DNA from: CAZSXS01 sp964611385
GTDB lineage: Bacteria > Bacillota > Clostridia > Lachnospirales > CAYPQA01
NCBI GenBank assembly: GCA_964611385.1
Contig: CAZSXS010000062.1
Coordinates: forward strand, 1-22,330
Direction: 5' to 3'
Length of the DNA: 22,330 nt
The position numbers and the translations under genes were made by a program. Of this stretch, positions 14,724 through 22,330 are shown piece by piece. Below the pieces are notes generated by a model. The model was given only the letters and a program-made list of their open reading frames with translations. It was not told where the DNA came from and made no database searches. How positions within the stretch are numbered: position 1 is the first letter of the stretch; the number at the start of each line of letters is the position of its first letter.

Positions 14724-17700
14724 TTATTTGAGTATAGTTTGAATCAAATTCATGAATATATAAGCCACTTGCTCTCTTGTAGCGTCTTGCTTCGGAGCAT
14801 ATAGATTACCACCTATTCCAGCAATTAATCCATATTTTTTCATATCCGCTACTGCTGTCTTGGCCTCATAGCTTACAGCATCCATATCAATGAACGGCAC
14901 CTCATTTACGACAGGCAGTTCAATATCCTTGTATTCCAAATACTTTGCAAGAATGACCGCCATTTCTTCACGGGTAATGGCATCGTTCGGATTAAATAAG
15001 TCATCTTTGCCACTAATGAGCTTCTTGTTTTCTGCCCAAGCTATATTCTGACCATACCATGCATTGAGATCTACATCGGTAAAAGCCGTGTTTCTGTAAA
15101 TCTTTACAAATGCATCATCAAGTCTTGCTATCACTGAAACAAACATAGCTTTAGTCATTGTACCTTTTGGGTCGAAGCGATTGTTACCGACACCACTAAA
15201 AAGATCTCTGGCACTTACAAATTCAACTGCAGCAGCATACCAATCATTGAGTAGATCCTCATAAGGTATTGTCTTGCTAGCCACTGCATACTTTGAGAAA
15301 TGAGAGGTAACAAAGGAGACCATTTTTTCCTTATCATTATAGTTACTGTATTTGATGATTTCCAAGCCGCCCTTTGCATTAACATGGTAAATAATGATTC
15401 CGGGAGCCTTTTTGCTATTTGTGGGTGTGTAGTGTAGGCTTATTGTTGCTCTTCCGCCACCAAAATCGGAGATAATCTTGTTATTGCTTTTAATGACAAA
15501 ATCATATATGGGTCTATTCCCTATAGCTGCCTGTGCCTCTTTTGGTAAGGTGCTTGAGTCAACTACGATAGTACTGATTTTAATGTCGGAGCTTGCGCTG
15601 TTTACTACCGTATTCAAAGCCTTATCATTAAGGCTTAAGGAACCATACTTTGTTTGAATTACAAAAACGTCTACTTTCTTATCAAGCTCTAACATGACAT
15701 CTTTTGGTAAGACTGCTTCGATTGACTTGAAGTTATCCTTGGTTGTTAAGTCAATTTTAACGGTTGTTTTTTCCCCCGTATTTTTTGATATTTTCTCTGC
15801 GGTCTTGATTGCATCCATTATGACGGTCTGGGGAATGCCTACGCTTACAGCCTGATCCTTAATCGTAACAGAAACTGCGGGAGAGTCTTTTCTGTTTTCA
15901 CCTTCATTTAACACTTCAACATTGATTCTTACATTCTGCTTTATCGTTTCCTTTGAATTTGCCACTTCGATCAAATAGCCTGGAGTCGGAACGGGAGTCG
16001 ATGTAACTATTGCAGCAGGGGTCGGAGCAGAAGTTGGATCAGGGCTTGGAGCGATGGTTTGGTAAGGCGTTGGCGTTGGAGTCAAGGTTGGAGCTGGAGT
16101 TACAGTTGGAGCTGGAGTTAAAGTTGGCGTTGGAGTCAAGGTTGGAGCTGGAGTTACAGTCGGTGTTGGTGCTGGACTGGGAGTCGGAGTCGGTGTTTCT
16201 GGCCCATTGGTCCATTGTGCATATAAGCTCAAGTCTGCAGTCAGTCTTAGGCTCTGACCGTTATGGTAACTTACTCCTGTACCATTTGGTTCTGTGTTCC
16301 AGCCAGTGAAGCTATAACTCAGACGATAAAAGGTATTATCTTCAATGTTTTGTTCAATGCCTTGCGCGAAGCTTTGAGGTGCCATTGTACCGCTTCCTCC
16401 ATTAGCATAAAAGCTTAGCGTATAGGTAGGCGGTGCATTTACAATAATACTGAAATCCTTTGTATCATCTGGGCTTATGTTGTTACTGGCCATAACTGTA
16501 AAGTTGAAGGTTCCAGAAGTGGTGGGTGTTCCGCTGATTACACCTGTATTTGAGTTTAGGTTCAGCCCTGGTGGAAGTGAACCAGCTGTGACACTCCAGA
16601 CTATGGGAGAAGTACCTGTGGCTAAAATGGTTTGATCGTACACAGTACCAACAGTACCTTGGGCCAATGTGGTTGTGGTAATTGTGGGAGCATTGGCCGG
16701 AATGGTTACAGAAAACAAGGCTCCTACAGTTGTAGTCACATTATTACTGCCATTGATTGTGATCACTTCATCATAGGTGCCGACACTAAGCCCGGCCATG
16801 GGTTGAACCGTAAAGCTTGCTGTTCCTCCGGCAGTTAAGGTATTTGTGGTCAATGTTCCGATTATGTAATTTAAGCTTGTTGGCTGGTTCAGGCTTACGC
16901 TATCATTACCAGTATTTGTGACTGTAACCGTTAATGCTGATGAGGATGTATACCCAACAAGCAAGCTACCCAGATTTAAAGTTGCAGGCGTTGCCGAGAT
17001 GCTATAGATGAAAGGACTACCGACAACAATGGTAAAGCTTTTGCTTGCGTTGGGGCTTATACCGTTAGAGGCCTTTACTGTAAAATTTGATGTTCCAGGC
17101 GTTGTAGGGGTACCGCTGACTTCTCCTGTGCTCGCGTTTAAACTAAGCCCTCCCGGTAATGAGCCGCTGTCAATACTCCACGTTATAGGTGTGTCGCCGG
17201 TTGCAGCAAGTGTTTGGTTGTAAGCAAGCCCCGTTGTTCCATTTGGTAGACTTGTGGTAGTGATTGTAATGGGTACTGGTACTGGTATTAGTATTGGTAC
17301 AGAGATTGCTCGACCCGTGGTTCCAGAACATCCGTCAACAATAACATAGATGTATTTACCTGTGTCAGCTGGCATGGGTGTATAGGTACTGCTTGTTGCA
17401 TTAGGTACAGGCAGGCCGCCTGACACCGAGTTTGTGTCACTGACATACCATTGGTATGTGACGGTAGGGGAACCGGTTCCTGTAATTGTAGAGGGATATG
17501 TTCCATTGTTTTCAACAACCGTTACAGCGGTGACTGTACTGGTACTGGCTACCCACACAAGGTCAGTACCAGAAGCGGAGCCCACTAGTGATTTATTATC
17601 ATAGAAAAAGTTTAATGCGCCAGTGGCATTGTTTTCGATTGTTCCGAAAATACTACCAGCATTTTGATTGGAGTCTGGATAAATGCCAACACTACCGGTA

Positions 17701-18749
17701 AAGTTGCTGATCAAAGTCGGTTTTGACATTGATATGTTTGGATACATATATACATTATCTTGCGTATAACCACTGCTTAACCAGCGATTGTTCCCCGTGA
17801 CTTTTATATTGCCGCCGATCTTAAAAAAGCTACCAGTAGCCACATTCTTTATGTCAGTTTCAATACCGCCGCCTTTACAATTTTCTGAAGTATTATTGAA
17901 ATTTGAAAGGTTTCCTGCAATTGAACCACCAGTAAGGGTAACCTGTACCGGCAAAGCTGCTGAATCACTGCTAAGTACTTCTAATCCGCCACCCCAACGC
18001 CTAGCTGTATTTCCTATGATATTGCCGCCGGTCATATTCATAGCTGACACTTTTGTAGGATCGCTATTGCTTGTAATGAATACACCGCCGCCGTTTGTGC
18101 CGGAATAATTTCCTTTAATCAAACCGCCGATTAAGTTAAAGGTTCCTATTGATGCCACAGCACCACCGCCTTGGCCTGCCTCTGTGCTTGTGTAGTGATT
18201 GTTTTGAATGGTGCCGTCAAACATGTTTAGGATGCCCTCGGATGCGATAAAAATCGCTCCACCACCCACTTTGCCTGCGCCTAATCCTGCGCCCTTATGC
18301 TTTTCAATAAGCGTACCAGCGTAGAGATTTAAGGTACCTGCAAGGTAAAAGCCAGCGCCGTTGACAGAAATGGTAGTGTCGTTACCATCCACAGTTACGC
18401 CGCTGGTTTCACCGGTTGCCCCCAAGTTCAGTGTTGCACCTGAGGGTACAGAGATTAGCGCGTCATTTGTAAAGCTACCGCTCCTTAACAATTTTCCGTT
18501 ACCCTTGATCGTAACCGTTCCCGAAATTGTAATTTTGCCGGTAACTGTTACAGTAGAATTGGCAGGAATTGTGATGGTACAATTACTGATGGTTCCAGAA
18601 ATTGTATCACCGTCAGATAGGGTCGTGTCGCTACTAAGGGTGGTATGACTTGCAGCGTACAATGGAACGACTCCTATTGGTAACTGTGTTAATACCATTA
18701 CCAAAGCTAGTACAATGCTTGGAATTACGTGTAATCTTTTTTTGCTCAC
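14724..18749 (-). CDS. secreted multidomain cell-surface protein with three SLH repeats
   Basis: The protein has 1341 residues from a GTG at 18747-18749, chosen because AAAGGAGG lies 7 nt upstream; the frame extends to 18779 but has no RBS there. A signal peptide spans residues 1-34 (SKKRLHVIPSIVLALVMVLTQ, cleavage near PLYA-AS). In order follow a Gly-rich right-handed beta-helix of adhesin type (about 50-390, with GGGAIFIASEG and NGGGVFITSN), an Ig-like part (396-486), a putative-Ig He_PIG-type repeat (494-578), an ASH-like domain (580-686) and a second He_PIG repeat (686-770). Then come an InlB-type repeat (775-846, YANGGSGTMAPQSF, FTGWNTEPNGTG), a Pro-Thr spacer (850-925), an uncharacterised domain, and three SLH repeats (1163-1341) that bind pyruvylated wall polymer. 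The second SLH motif reads TREE and the third TREQ. It is probably an adhesin or matrix protein. Its terminator has been displaced by an IS. Confidence 0.9.
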   Translation of the reverse strand: MSKKRLHVIPSIVLALVMVLTQLPIGVVPLYAASHTTLSSDTTLSDGDTISGTISNCTITIPANSTVTVTGKITISGTVTIKGNGKLLRSGSFTNDALISVPSGATLNLGATGETSGVTVDGNDTTISVNGAGFYLAGTLNLYAGTLIEKHKGAGLGAGKVGGGAIFIASEGILNMFDGTIQNNHYTSTEAGQGGGAVASIGTFNLIGGLIKGNYSGTNGGGVFITSNSDPTKVSAMNMTGGNIIGNTARRWGGGLEVLSSDSAALPVQVTLTGGSIAGNLSNFNNTSENCKGGGIETDIKNVATGSFFKIGGNIKVTGNNRWLSSGYTQDNVYMYPNISMSKPTLISNFTGSVGIYPDSNQNAGSIFGTIENNATGALNFFYDNKSLVGSASGTDLVWVASTSTVTAVTVVENNGTYPSTITGTGSPTVTYQWYVSDTNSVSGGLPVPNATSSTYTPMPADTGKYIYVIVDGCSGTTGRAISVPILIPVPVPITITTTSLPNGTTGLAYNQTLAATGDTPITWSIDSGSLPGGLSLNASTGEVSGTPTTPGTSNFTVKASNGISPNASKSFTIVVGSPFIYSISATPATLNLGSLLVGYTSSSALTVTVTNTGNDSVSLNQPTSLNYIIGTLTTNTLTAGGTASFTVQPMAGLSVGTYDEVITINGSNNVTTTVGALFSVTIPANAPTITTTTLAQGTVGTVYDQTILATGTSPIVWSVTAGSLPPGLNLNSNTGVISGTPTTSGTFNFTVMASNNISPDDTKDFSIIVNAPPTYTLSFYANGGSGTMAPQSFAQGIEQNIEDNTFYRLSYSFTGWNTEPNGTGVSYHNGQSLRLTADLSLYAQWTNGPETPTPTPSPAPTPTVTPAPTLTPTPTLTPAPTVTPAPTLTPTPTPYQTIAPSPDPTSAPTPAAIVTSTPVPTPGYLIEVANSKETIKQNVRINVEVLNEGENRKDSPAVSVTIKDQAVSVGIPQTVIMDAIKTAEKISKNTGEKTTVKIDLTTKDNFKSIEAVLPKDVMLELDKKVDVFVIQTKYGSLSLNDKALNTVVNSASSDIKISTIVVDSSTLPKEAQAAIGNRPIYDFVIKSNNKIISDFGGGRATISLHYTPTNSKKAPGIIIYHVNAKGGLEIIKYSNYNDKEKMVSFVTSHFSKYAVASKTIPYEDLLNDWYAAAVEFVSARDLFSGVGNNRFDPKGTMTKAMFVSVIARLDDAFVKIYRNTAFTDVDLNAWYGQNIAWAENKKLISGKDDLFNPNDAITREEMAVILAKYLEYKDIELPVVNEVPFIDMDAVSYEAKTAVADMKKYGLIAGIGGNLYAPKQDATREQVAYIFMNLIQTILK
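16069..16160. repeat. 54-bp period tandem repeat encoding the Pro-Thr spacer
   Basis: A 38-bp stretch (16069-16106) recurs exactly at 16123-16160, offset by 54 bp, which keeps frame and adds 18 residues (TLTPTPTLTPAPTVTPAP type). Such repeats can change length by slippage or recombination and so vary the distance of the outer domains from the wall. Confidence 0.7.
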
Positions 18750-18826
18750 TTGCAATCCTCCTTTAAATTTTGAAATCAATTTTTTTAGCTTGATGGCGCT
18801 TAAATCAGCAGCACAAATTGCATATG

Positions 18827-18855
18827 ATCATACCATATGGGCTATTGCTTATCAA
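18827..18855 (-). promoter_or_regulatory. promoter of the SLH-protein gene, extended -10
   Basis: On the minus strand there is TTGATA (18850-18855), a 17-bp spacer ending in TGG, and TATGAT (18827-18832), that is TGn joined to the -10 box. A perfect palindrome TATGATCATA (18823-18832) overlaps the -10. The leader is about 70 nt. Confidence 0.7.
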
Positions 18856-18957
18856 TATTTTTATTTACTCATCAGTTATCTGTGTCACTTCACAAAAGAT
18901 GGATTTCGAAAACAGTGCTTAGTCATGAAAAAAAAGTAGCGGCAAGCCCCTTATGAA

Positions 18958-18966
18958 TGGTATAAT
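18958..18966 (+). promoter_or_regulatory. extended -10 promoter for the exosortase operon
   Basis: TGG immediately precedes a perfect TATAAT (18961-18966). No good -35 box is seen at 16-18 bp, which fits an extended -10 promoter. The leader to the TTG start is about 73 nt. The spacer 18750-19045 otherwise holds only the divergent SLH-gene promoter. Confidence 0.55.
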
Positions 18967-19045
18967 TCAAATCAAATACAAACTACACTAGAAACAAACC
19001 ATTAGGTTGTACTGACATATGCCAGTTTTAAGGAGGAATGCCAGG

Positions 19046-19555
19046 TTGAAGTTGAAAGTCTACTTGTATTATTTTTTATTAGCGCTAATCTTTGTCTTGC
19101 TACTGTATTTTGGAACCAACCTGCCTGGGGCAGCGCTGCGGGTGCTTTTGAAACCGTATAGCCTGCTGACAGAAGCCTTCTTTAACCACAGCCATGTGTA
19201 TATTGAAGGCGTGGGATACCAGGAAATATACAGCCGCTACATACTGGGCCGGGATTGCCTGGGGCTCAACTTTACGGCTCTGTTTTTTGCCCTGACCTGC
19301 ATACCTTTCATCAGGTATCTGCGGGGCGGGACACAGGTGCTTTGGATCCTGGCTTGTTTGCTTGGCTCCGTGCTTGTGGGCTTTGTGGTCAATGCTCTGC
19401 GCATCCTAGGTTCTGTGCCTTTTGCCCTGCAAGAAAAATTCAACATGATTCATGCTTCCCTTGGCATAGCTCTGTATTTGTGCGTATTGACTTCTGCTTA
19501 TGCTTTGCTCAGAAAAATTTTTATTTCTGGAGGTACCCATGAAGAAAGCGTTTAG
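19046..19555 (+). CDS. xrtK: exosortase of the XrtK type
   Basis: The protein has 169 residues with several membrane helices (YLYYFLLALIFVLLLYFG, LNFTALFFALTCIPFI, VLWILACLLGSVLVGFVV, LGIALYLCVLTSAYALL). The exosortase/archaeosortase catalytic triad is in place: Cys71 in GRDCLGLNF, Arg119 in NALRILGSVPF and His136 in MIHASLGIAL. Exosortases are membrane cysteine transpeptidases that cut C-terminal PEP-CTERM-like tails after export. It is much shorter than EpsH-type exosortases, as expected for the dedicated XrtK class. The TTG at 19046 is chosen because AAGGAGG (19030-19036) sits 9 nt upstream; an in-frame ATG at 19019 lies upstream of this RBS. The substrate gene follows with a 17-bp overlap. 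The XrtK subtype rests on size and partner, recalled rather than searched. Confidence 0.82.
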   Translation: MKLKVYLYYFLLALIFVLLLYFGTNLPGAALRVLLKPYSLLTEAFFNHSHVYIEGVGYQEIYSRYILGRDCLGLNFTALFFALTCIPFIRYLRGGTQVLWILACLLGSVLVGFVVNALRILGSVPFALQEKFNMIHASLGIALYLCVLTSAYALLRKIFISGGTHEESV

Positions 19556-22304
19556 TTGGTTCTATGTATCCTTAGTTCCCTTTGTATCTTATGTTTTTTT
19601 AATGACTCTCTTCTTGCAAGATTCCATGCAATACGGTTCCATGCACTTTGCTCTCTGGATTTACATGTTTCTCCTGTCCTTTGGGGGCTTTGCTTACACC
19701 AAAGCCTTTGGCAAAAATCGTGAAGCGCCAAACCGAAAGGACTACCTTTGTTTAACTGTCTACTCTGTGCTCTCACTTTTCGTGGTTCTTTTTGTTTTTT
19801 ACCCGACACTGGAATACAGTAACGGCCTGCTGCAAGTTTTCGCCATCGTGGCCTCGGTGCCCGGGCTTTACTATGCCTGTGGCTTTGCCAAGGAAACACC
19901 CTATTCCGAAAAGCAAAGTGCCCTGTCTTATGTGCTCTGTATCTTCTTGGTACCCTTTACGGTGTATATTTTGTTTAATCTGGTGAGCTTTGCCAATATG
20001 GGCAGTCTGTTTCTGATTATCTTTATTTCTGGCATTTATGCCATTCTTTATCTACTCATGTGCATTGTGCTTGTCCTGGTGCGAAAAAAAACCATCACCA
20101 TTGTAGCCGAAGAAAACCCTAAGCGCTACTACTTTATTACCTTCGTTCTGGGTTTGTTTCTGCCCGTTACAGGTCTGGTCATTAATGCAAACCTAATAGG
20201 CTTAAGCAACTCAGGAGGATTGTTTGGGGATTTTTCCTCCCCTGCTTTTTATCTGCTCGCCCTCTTGAACGGGGGACTGTTACTGGTGCCGTCCCTTAAG
20301 GATCACAGGCTTCGTTTGCTCCTGTTCTTTCTTCGCTCAATAGGTTATACCTTTATCCTTTATTTCTTCGTGGTTTTCCTACCTGTCATTCCCATCGGGA
20401 TCATTGCTTTAATTATATTGATTGGAATTTACGCCTTTGCGCCGCTTATGATTACCTTTTGGCAGGGGCGCATCCTCTGGAAGGAGTTTACGGAGCTCAA
20501 GCACTTCTTTAAACCCGGCCTATTGATTCTTACCTTTATCATCGGGCTTTTGGCCCTTCCTGTGACTGGGTTTGCGCTGATTTACAACGACAGGCCGAAC
20601 CTATATCGTGCTGTCCAATACTTAGATGGCCTTGCTCTGGAAGGGGAAAAAGACATCCAGCTGTCAGCCTTGGATCGCTCTTTGACCATCATTGATTCAT
20701 GCTATTCCTTCACCGACCGGCACTTGGATTTTTTAGATACAGGGTATCCCAAGGGCAATGTTCCTCTTCTGTCCAGTTTCTATAAAAACTATGTGCTGCA
20801 AAATCAGTTGCTGAGCACGGATAACATTCTGCGCTTAAGAAAGCTGTTTTTTGACGAGAATTATGCGTATCAGCAAAATGTCCGAAACACCCAAGAGGCG
20901 CCAACGGGCGAGGTAAAGCTTTCAAAGTTTTTCGTAGACACTGCCTATGACGAAAACATTCAGGCCTACAGATCGTGGGTACACCTGGAGCTACAGAACG
21001 AAGGAGAATGGATGCAAGAGTACCAAACTAGGTTTGATCTGCCAGAGGGTGTTTTTGTAAGCGACTATTACCTCCATGTTGAGGATGAAAAGAAGATGGG
21101 CTTGCTGACGGACCAGCGCGCAGCAGTATTTATTTACAACAGTATCGTTCGGAAGCGTCTGGATCCGGGCTTGCTGCAGTATGTGGGTGATAAGACCTTG
21201 GAATTGCGGGTGTTTCCCTTCCAGGGAAAGGAGCTTCGGAAAACGGGCTTTGAACTGATTCATAAGCAGAGCTTTGACTTGACACTGGATCGGAAAAGTC
21301 TTCGGGTAAAAGGGGATGACAGCTTTGAGACCCTGGAGCTTCCAGGCCTGGTTTTGCTTAGCCCTGAAAGCATAAAAAAATTGCCCTCTTTAGAAAGAGA
21401 ACCTTTGTACCATTTTATCATTGACTGCTCAGAGAAAACGGATGTGGAAGCCTTGAAAAAAGAGGTGGAGGACTATACTAAGGAAAGGGGAATCAGAGAA
21501 GCCAATCTTTACTTTACATCCTATAAAGCGGTCAAAGTCGGTTTAAATGAGCTGAACAGCTACCAGCCAAAAATTCTTGGCGGCTTTAATCTGAATCTGG
21601 CTGTCAAAATGGCCTTGCGCGATACCCCAACAGAAAGGCTTCCGCTGATCCTTACAGTGACAGACAACATGCCCAGTGCTTTATTCCCAGAAAACACAGT
21701 GGCAGAGCTATTCCCAGAGTCCGAGTACTATTATGCTTTGAACAAAGATTTTAGCTTGACGCCTTATGCCTTTAGCGACAATGCAGAATCTTCTGCCGTA
21801 AAGACAGCTATCTTGGGGCAGGCAGTCTCTTATCAGGGCATGGCTGTGAAAAAGAATGGGCAAAGCCAGCTGATTTTGACAGCTATGAATGATGGAATGA
21901 CGAATGTGGGGCAAACGAGAGAAGGCACAGTGAATGCTGGGGCGTCAAATGAAGAGCTTACAAATGTTGATCTTATAAGCTTGGAATCGTCTACGAACCA
22001 ATATGAAAAAGCCCTGCTACTTCGTCTGGAGCACTTAAGGGGCAAGCTCAATGGTCTTAAACCCTCCGTAGGCTACATCCGAAAGAGCTTCCGAGCCCAT
22101 ATCTTAACGCCCTCCACTGCCTTCATCGTAGTCGAAACAAAAGAACAGGAGCAAGAACTTCTTAGCTTACAAGAACAGCTCTTAAACGGTGAATACAAAG
22201 AACCACAGGCAATAAAGAATCTTTCAGAGCCAAACATATTGGTATTGCTTGGGGCTGTGCTGGTTCTGGTACTGTTGATGCGTAAAAAACCAAGATGGAG
22301 GTGA
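19539..22304 (+). CDS. MSEP-CTERM-type polytopic protein with VIT and vWA-like domains, exosortase substrate
   Basis: The protein has 921 residues. About eleven membrane helices fill residues 5-350. A VIT-like domain follows (about 460-590): RSWVHLELQNEGEWMQEY, TRFDLPEGVFVSDYYLHV, YNSIVRKRLDPGLLQYVG and TLELRVFPFQGKELRK. A degenerate vWA-like region runs about 615-760 (YHFIIDCSEKTDVEAL, GGFNLNLAVKMALRD, LILTVTDN); its DCSEKT does not match the metal-binding D-x-S-x-S exactly. The C-terminus is a tripartite sorting tail: LSEP (895-898), a hydrophobic helix (NILVLLGAVLVLVLLM) and basic RKKPRWR. This matches the MSEP-CTERM family, which is paired one-to-one with XrtK. ATG 19539 has GGAGG 5 nt upstream and overlaps the exosortase gene end, implying coupling. 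The biological role of the displayed domain is unknown. Confidence 0.85.
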   Translation: MKKAFSWFYVSLVPFVSYVFLMTLFLQDSMQYGSMHFALWIYMFLLSFGGFAYTKAFGKNREAPNRKDYLCLTVYSVLSLFVVLFVFYPTLEYSNGLLQVFAIVASVPGLYYACGFAKETPYSEKQSALSYVLCIFLVPFTVYILFNLVSFANMGSLFLIIFISGIYAILYLLMCIVLVLVRKKTITIVAEENPKRYYFITFVLGLFLPVTGLVINANLIGLSNSGGLFGDFSSPAFYLLALLNGGLLLVPSLKDHRLRLLLFFLRSIGYTFILYFFVVFLPVIPIGIIALIILIGIYAFAPLMITFWQGRILWKEFTELKHFFKPGLLILTFIIGLLALPVTGFALIYNDRPNLYRAVQYLDGLALEGEKDIQLSALDRSLTIIDSCYSFTDRHLDFLDTGYPKGNVPLLSSFYKNYVLQNQLLSTDNILRLRKLFFDENYAYQQNVRNTQEAPTGEVKLSKFFVDTAYDENIQAYRSWVHLELQNEGEWMQEYQTRFDLPEGVFVSDYYLHVEDEKKMGLLTDQRAAVFIYNSIVRKRLDPGLLQYVGDKTLELRVFPFQGKELRKTGFELIHKQSFDLTLDRKSLRVKGDDSFETLELPGLVLLSPESIKKLPSLEREPLYHFIIDCSEKTDVEALKKEVEDYTKERGIREANLYFTSYKAVKVGLNELNSYQPKILGGFNLNLAVKMALRDTPTERLPLILTVTDNMPSALFPENTVAELFPESEYYYALNKDFSLTPYAFSDNAESSAVKTAILGQAVSYQGMAVKKNGQSQLILTAMNDGMTNVGQTREGTVNAGASNEELTNVDLISLESSTNQYEKALLLRLEHLRGKLNGLKPSVGYIRKSFRAHILTPSTAFIVVETKEQEQELLSLQEQLLNGEYKEPQAIKNLSEPNILVLLGAVLVLVLLMRKKPRWR

Positions 22305-22330
22305 AGCTTCCTACAAAAAAGGAATGATGC

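Noticed and set aside
16010..16309. Short repeats resembling a CRISPR array, and a plus-strand LEL-rich open frame
   Set aside because: The repeat has no unique spacers of constant length and is in frame with a Pro-Thr linker of the SLH protein. The plus-strand frame is only its antisense reading.
19019..19045. ATG at 19019 as start of the exosortase
   Set aside because: It lies before the AAGGAGG box that clearly serves the TTG at 19046, and it has no RBS of its own.
22305..22330. Start of a further gene after the MSEP-CTERM protein
   Set aside because: An AAAGGA followed by ATGATG is visible, but too little sequence remains to judge an open frame and the spacing from box to ATG is too short.

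Overview
The window looks like a piece of a low-to-mid GC Bacillota chromosome, probably an anaerobic member of the Clostridia. The reasons are strong AGGAGG-type ribosome binding sites, GTG and TTG starts, a protein with S-layer homology (SLH) repeats, and a ferredoxin-ASKHA activator of corrinoid proteins. I cannot name the genus. No rRNA, tRNA or CRISPR array was seen.

Left part (1-5629). A minus-strand HEAT-like repeat protein has its own promoter. Diverging from it is a plus-strand cluster: a ThuA-like protein, a Gfo/Idh/MocA oxidoreductase, a small protein resembling the activation domain of B12-dependent methionine synthase (overlapping the oxidoreductase stop), then a RACo-type corrinoid activator behind a 112-bp inverted-repeat element. 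The first two resemble the ThuA/ThuB pair that handles 3-keto sugars. The last two point to reductive reactivation of a corrinoid methyltransferase. After RACo comes a 261-bp AT-rich spacer with three perfect DnaA boxes plus near matches, and a 30-bp partial copy of the repeat found upstream of RACo.

Middle (5630-13811). A MerR-type HTH is fused to a GGDEF-like domain and reads from a typical 19-bp-spacer MerR promoter. Next to it is the remnant of an AEC-family transporter. Then come three glycoside hydrolases without signal peptides or transporters: two divergent GH78-like (alpha-L-rhamnosidase type) enzymes and one GH95-like (alpha-L-fucosidase type) enzyme. They are separated by strong hairpin terminators and have separate promoters, which suggests cytoplasmic breakdown of imported deoxysugar-containing oligosaccharides.

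Right part (13812-22330). A 632-bp internally deleted IS256-family element, with terminal inverted repeats and an 8-bp target duplication, sits between the stop codon of a large secreted SLH protein and that gene's own terminator. The SLH protein (1341 aa) carries beta-helix, Ig-like, InlB-type and Pro-Thr-rich regions. Diverging from it is a two-gene operon: an exosortase of the XrtK type and a 921-aa polytopic VIT/vWA-like protein ending in a PEP-CTERM-like tripartite tail with an LSEP motif. This is a dedicated one-enzyme, one-substrate sorting pair (the MSEP-CTERM/XrtK system) and the most unusual protein system in the window.
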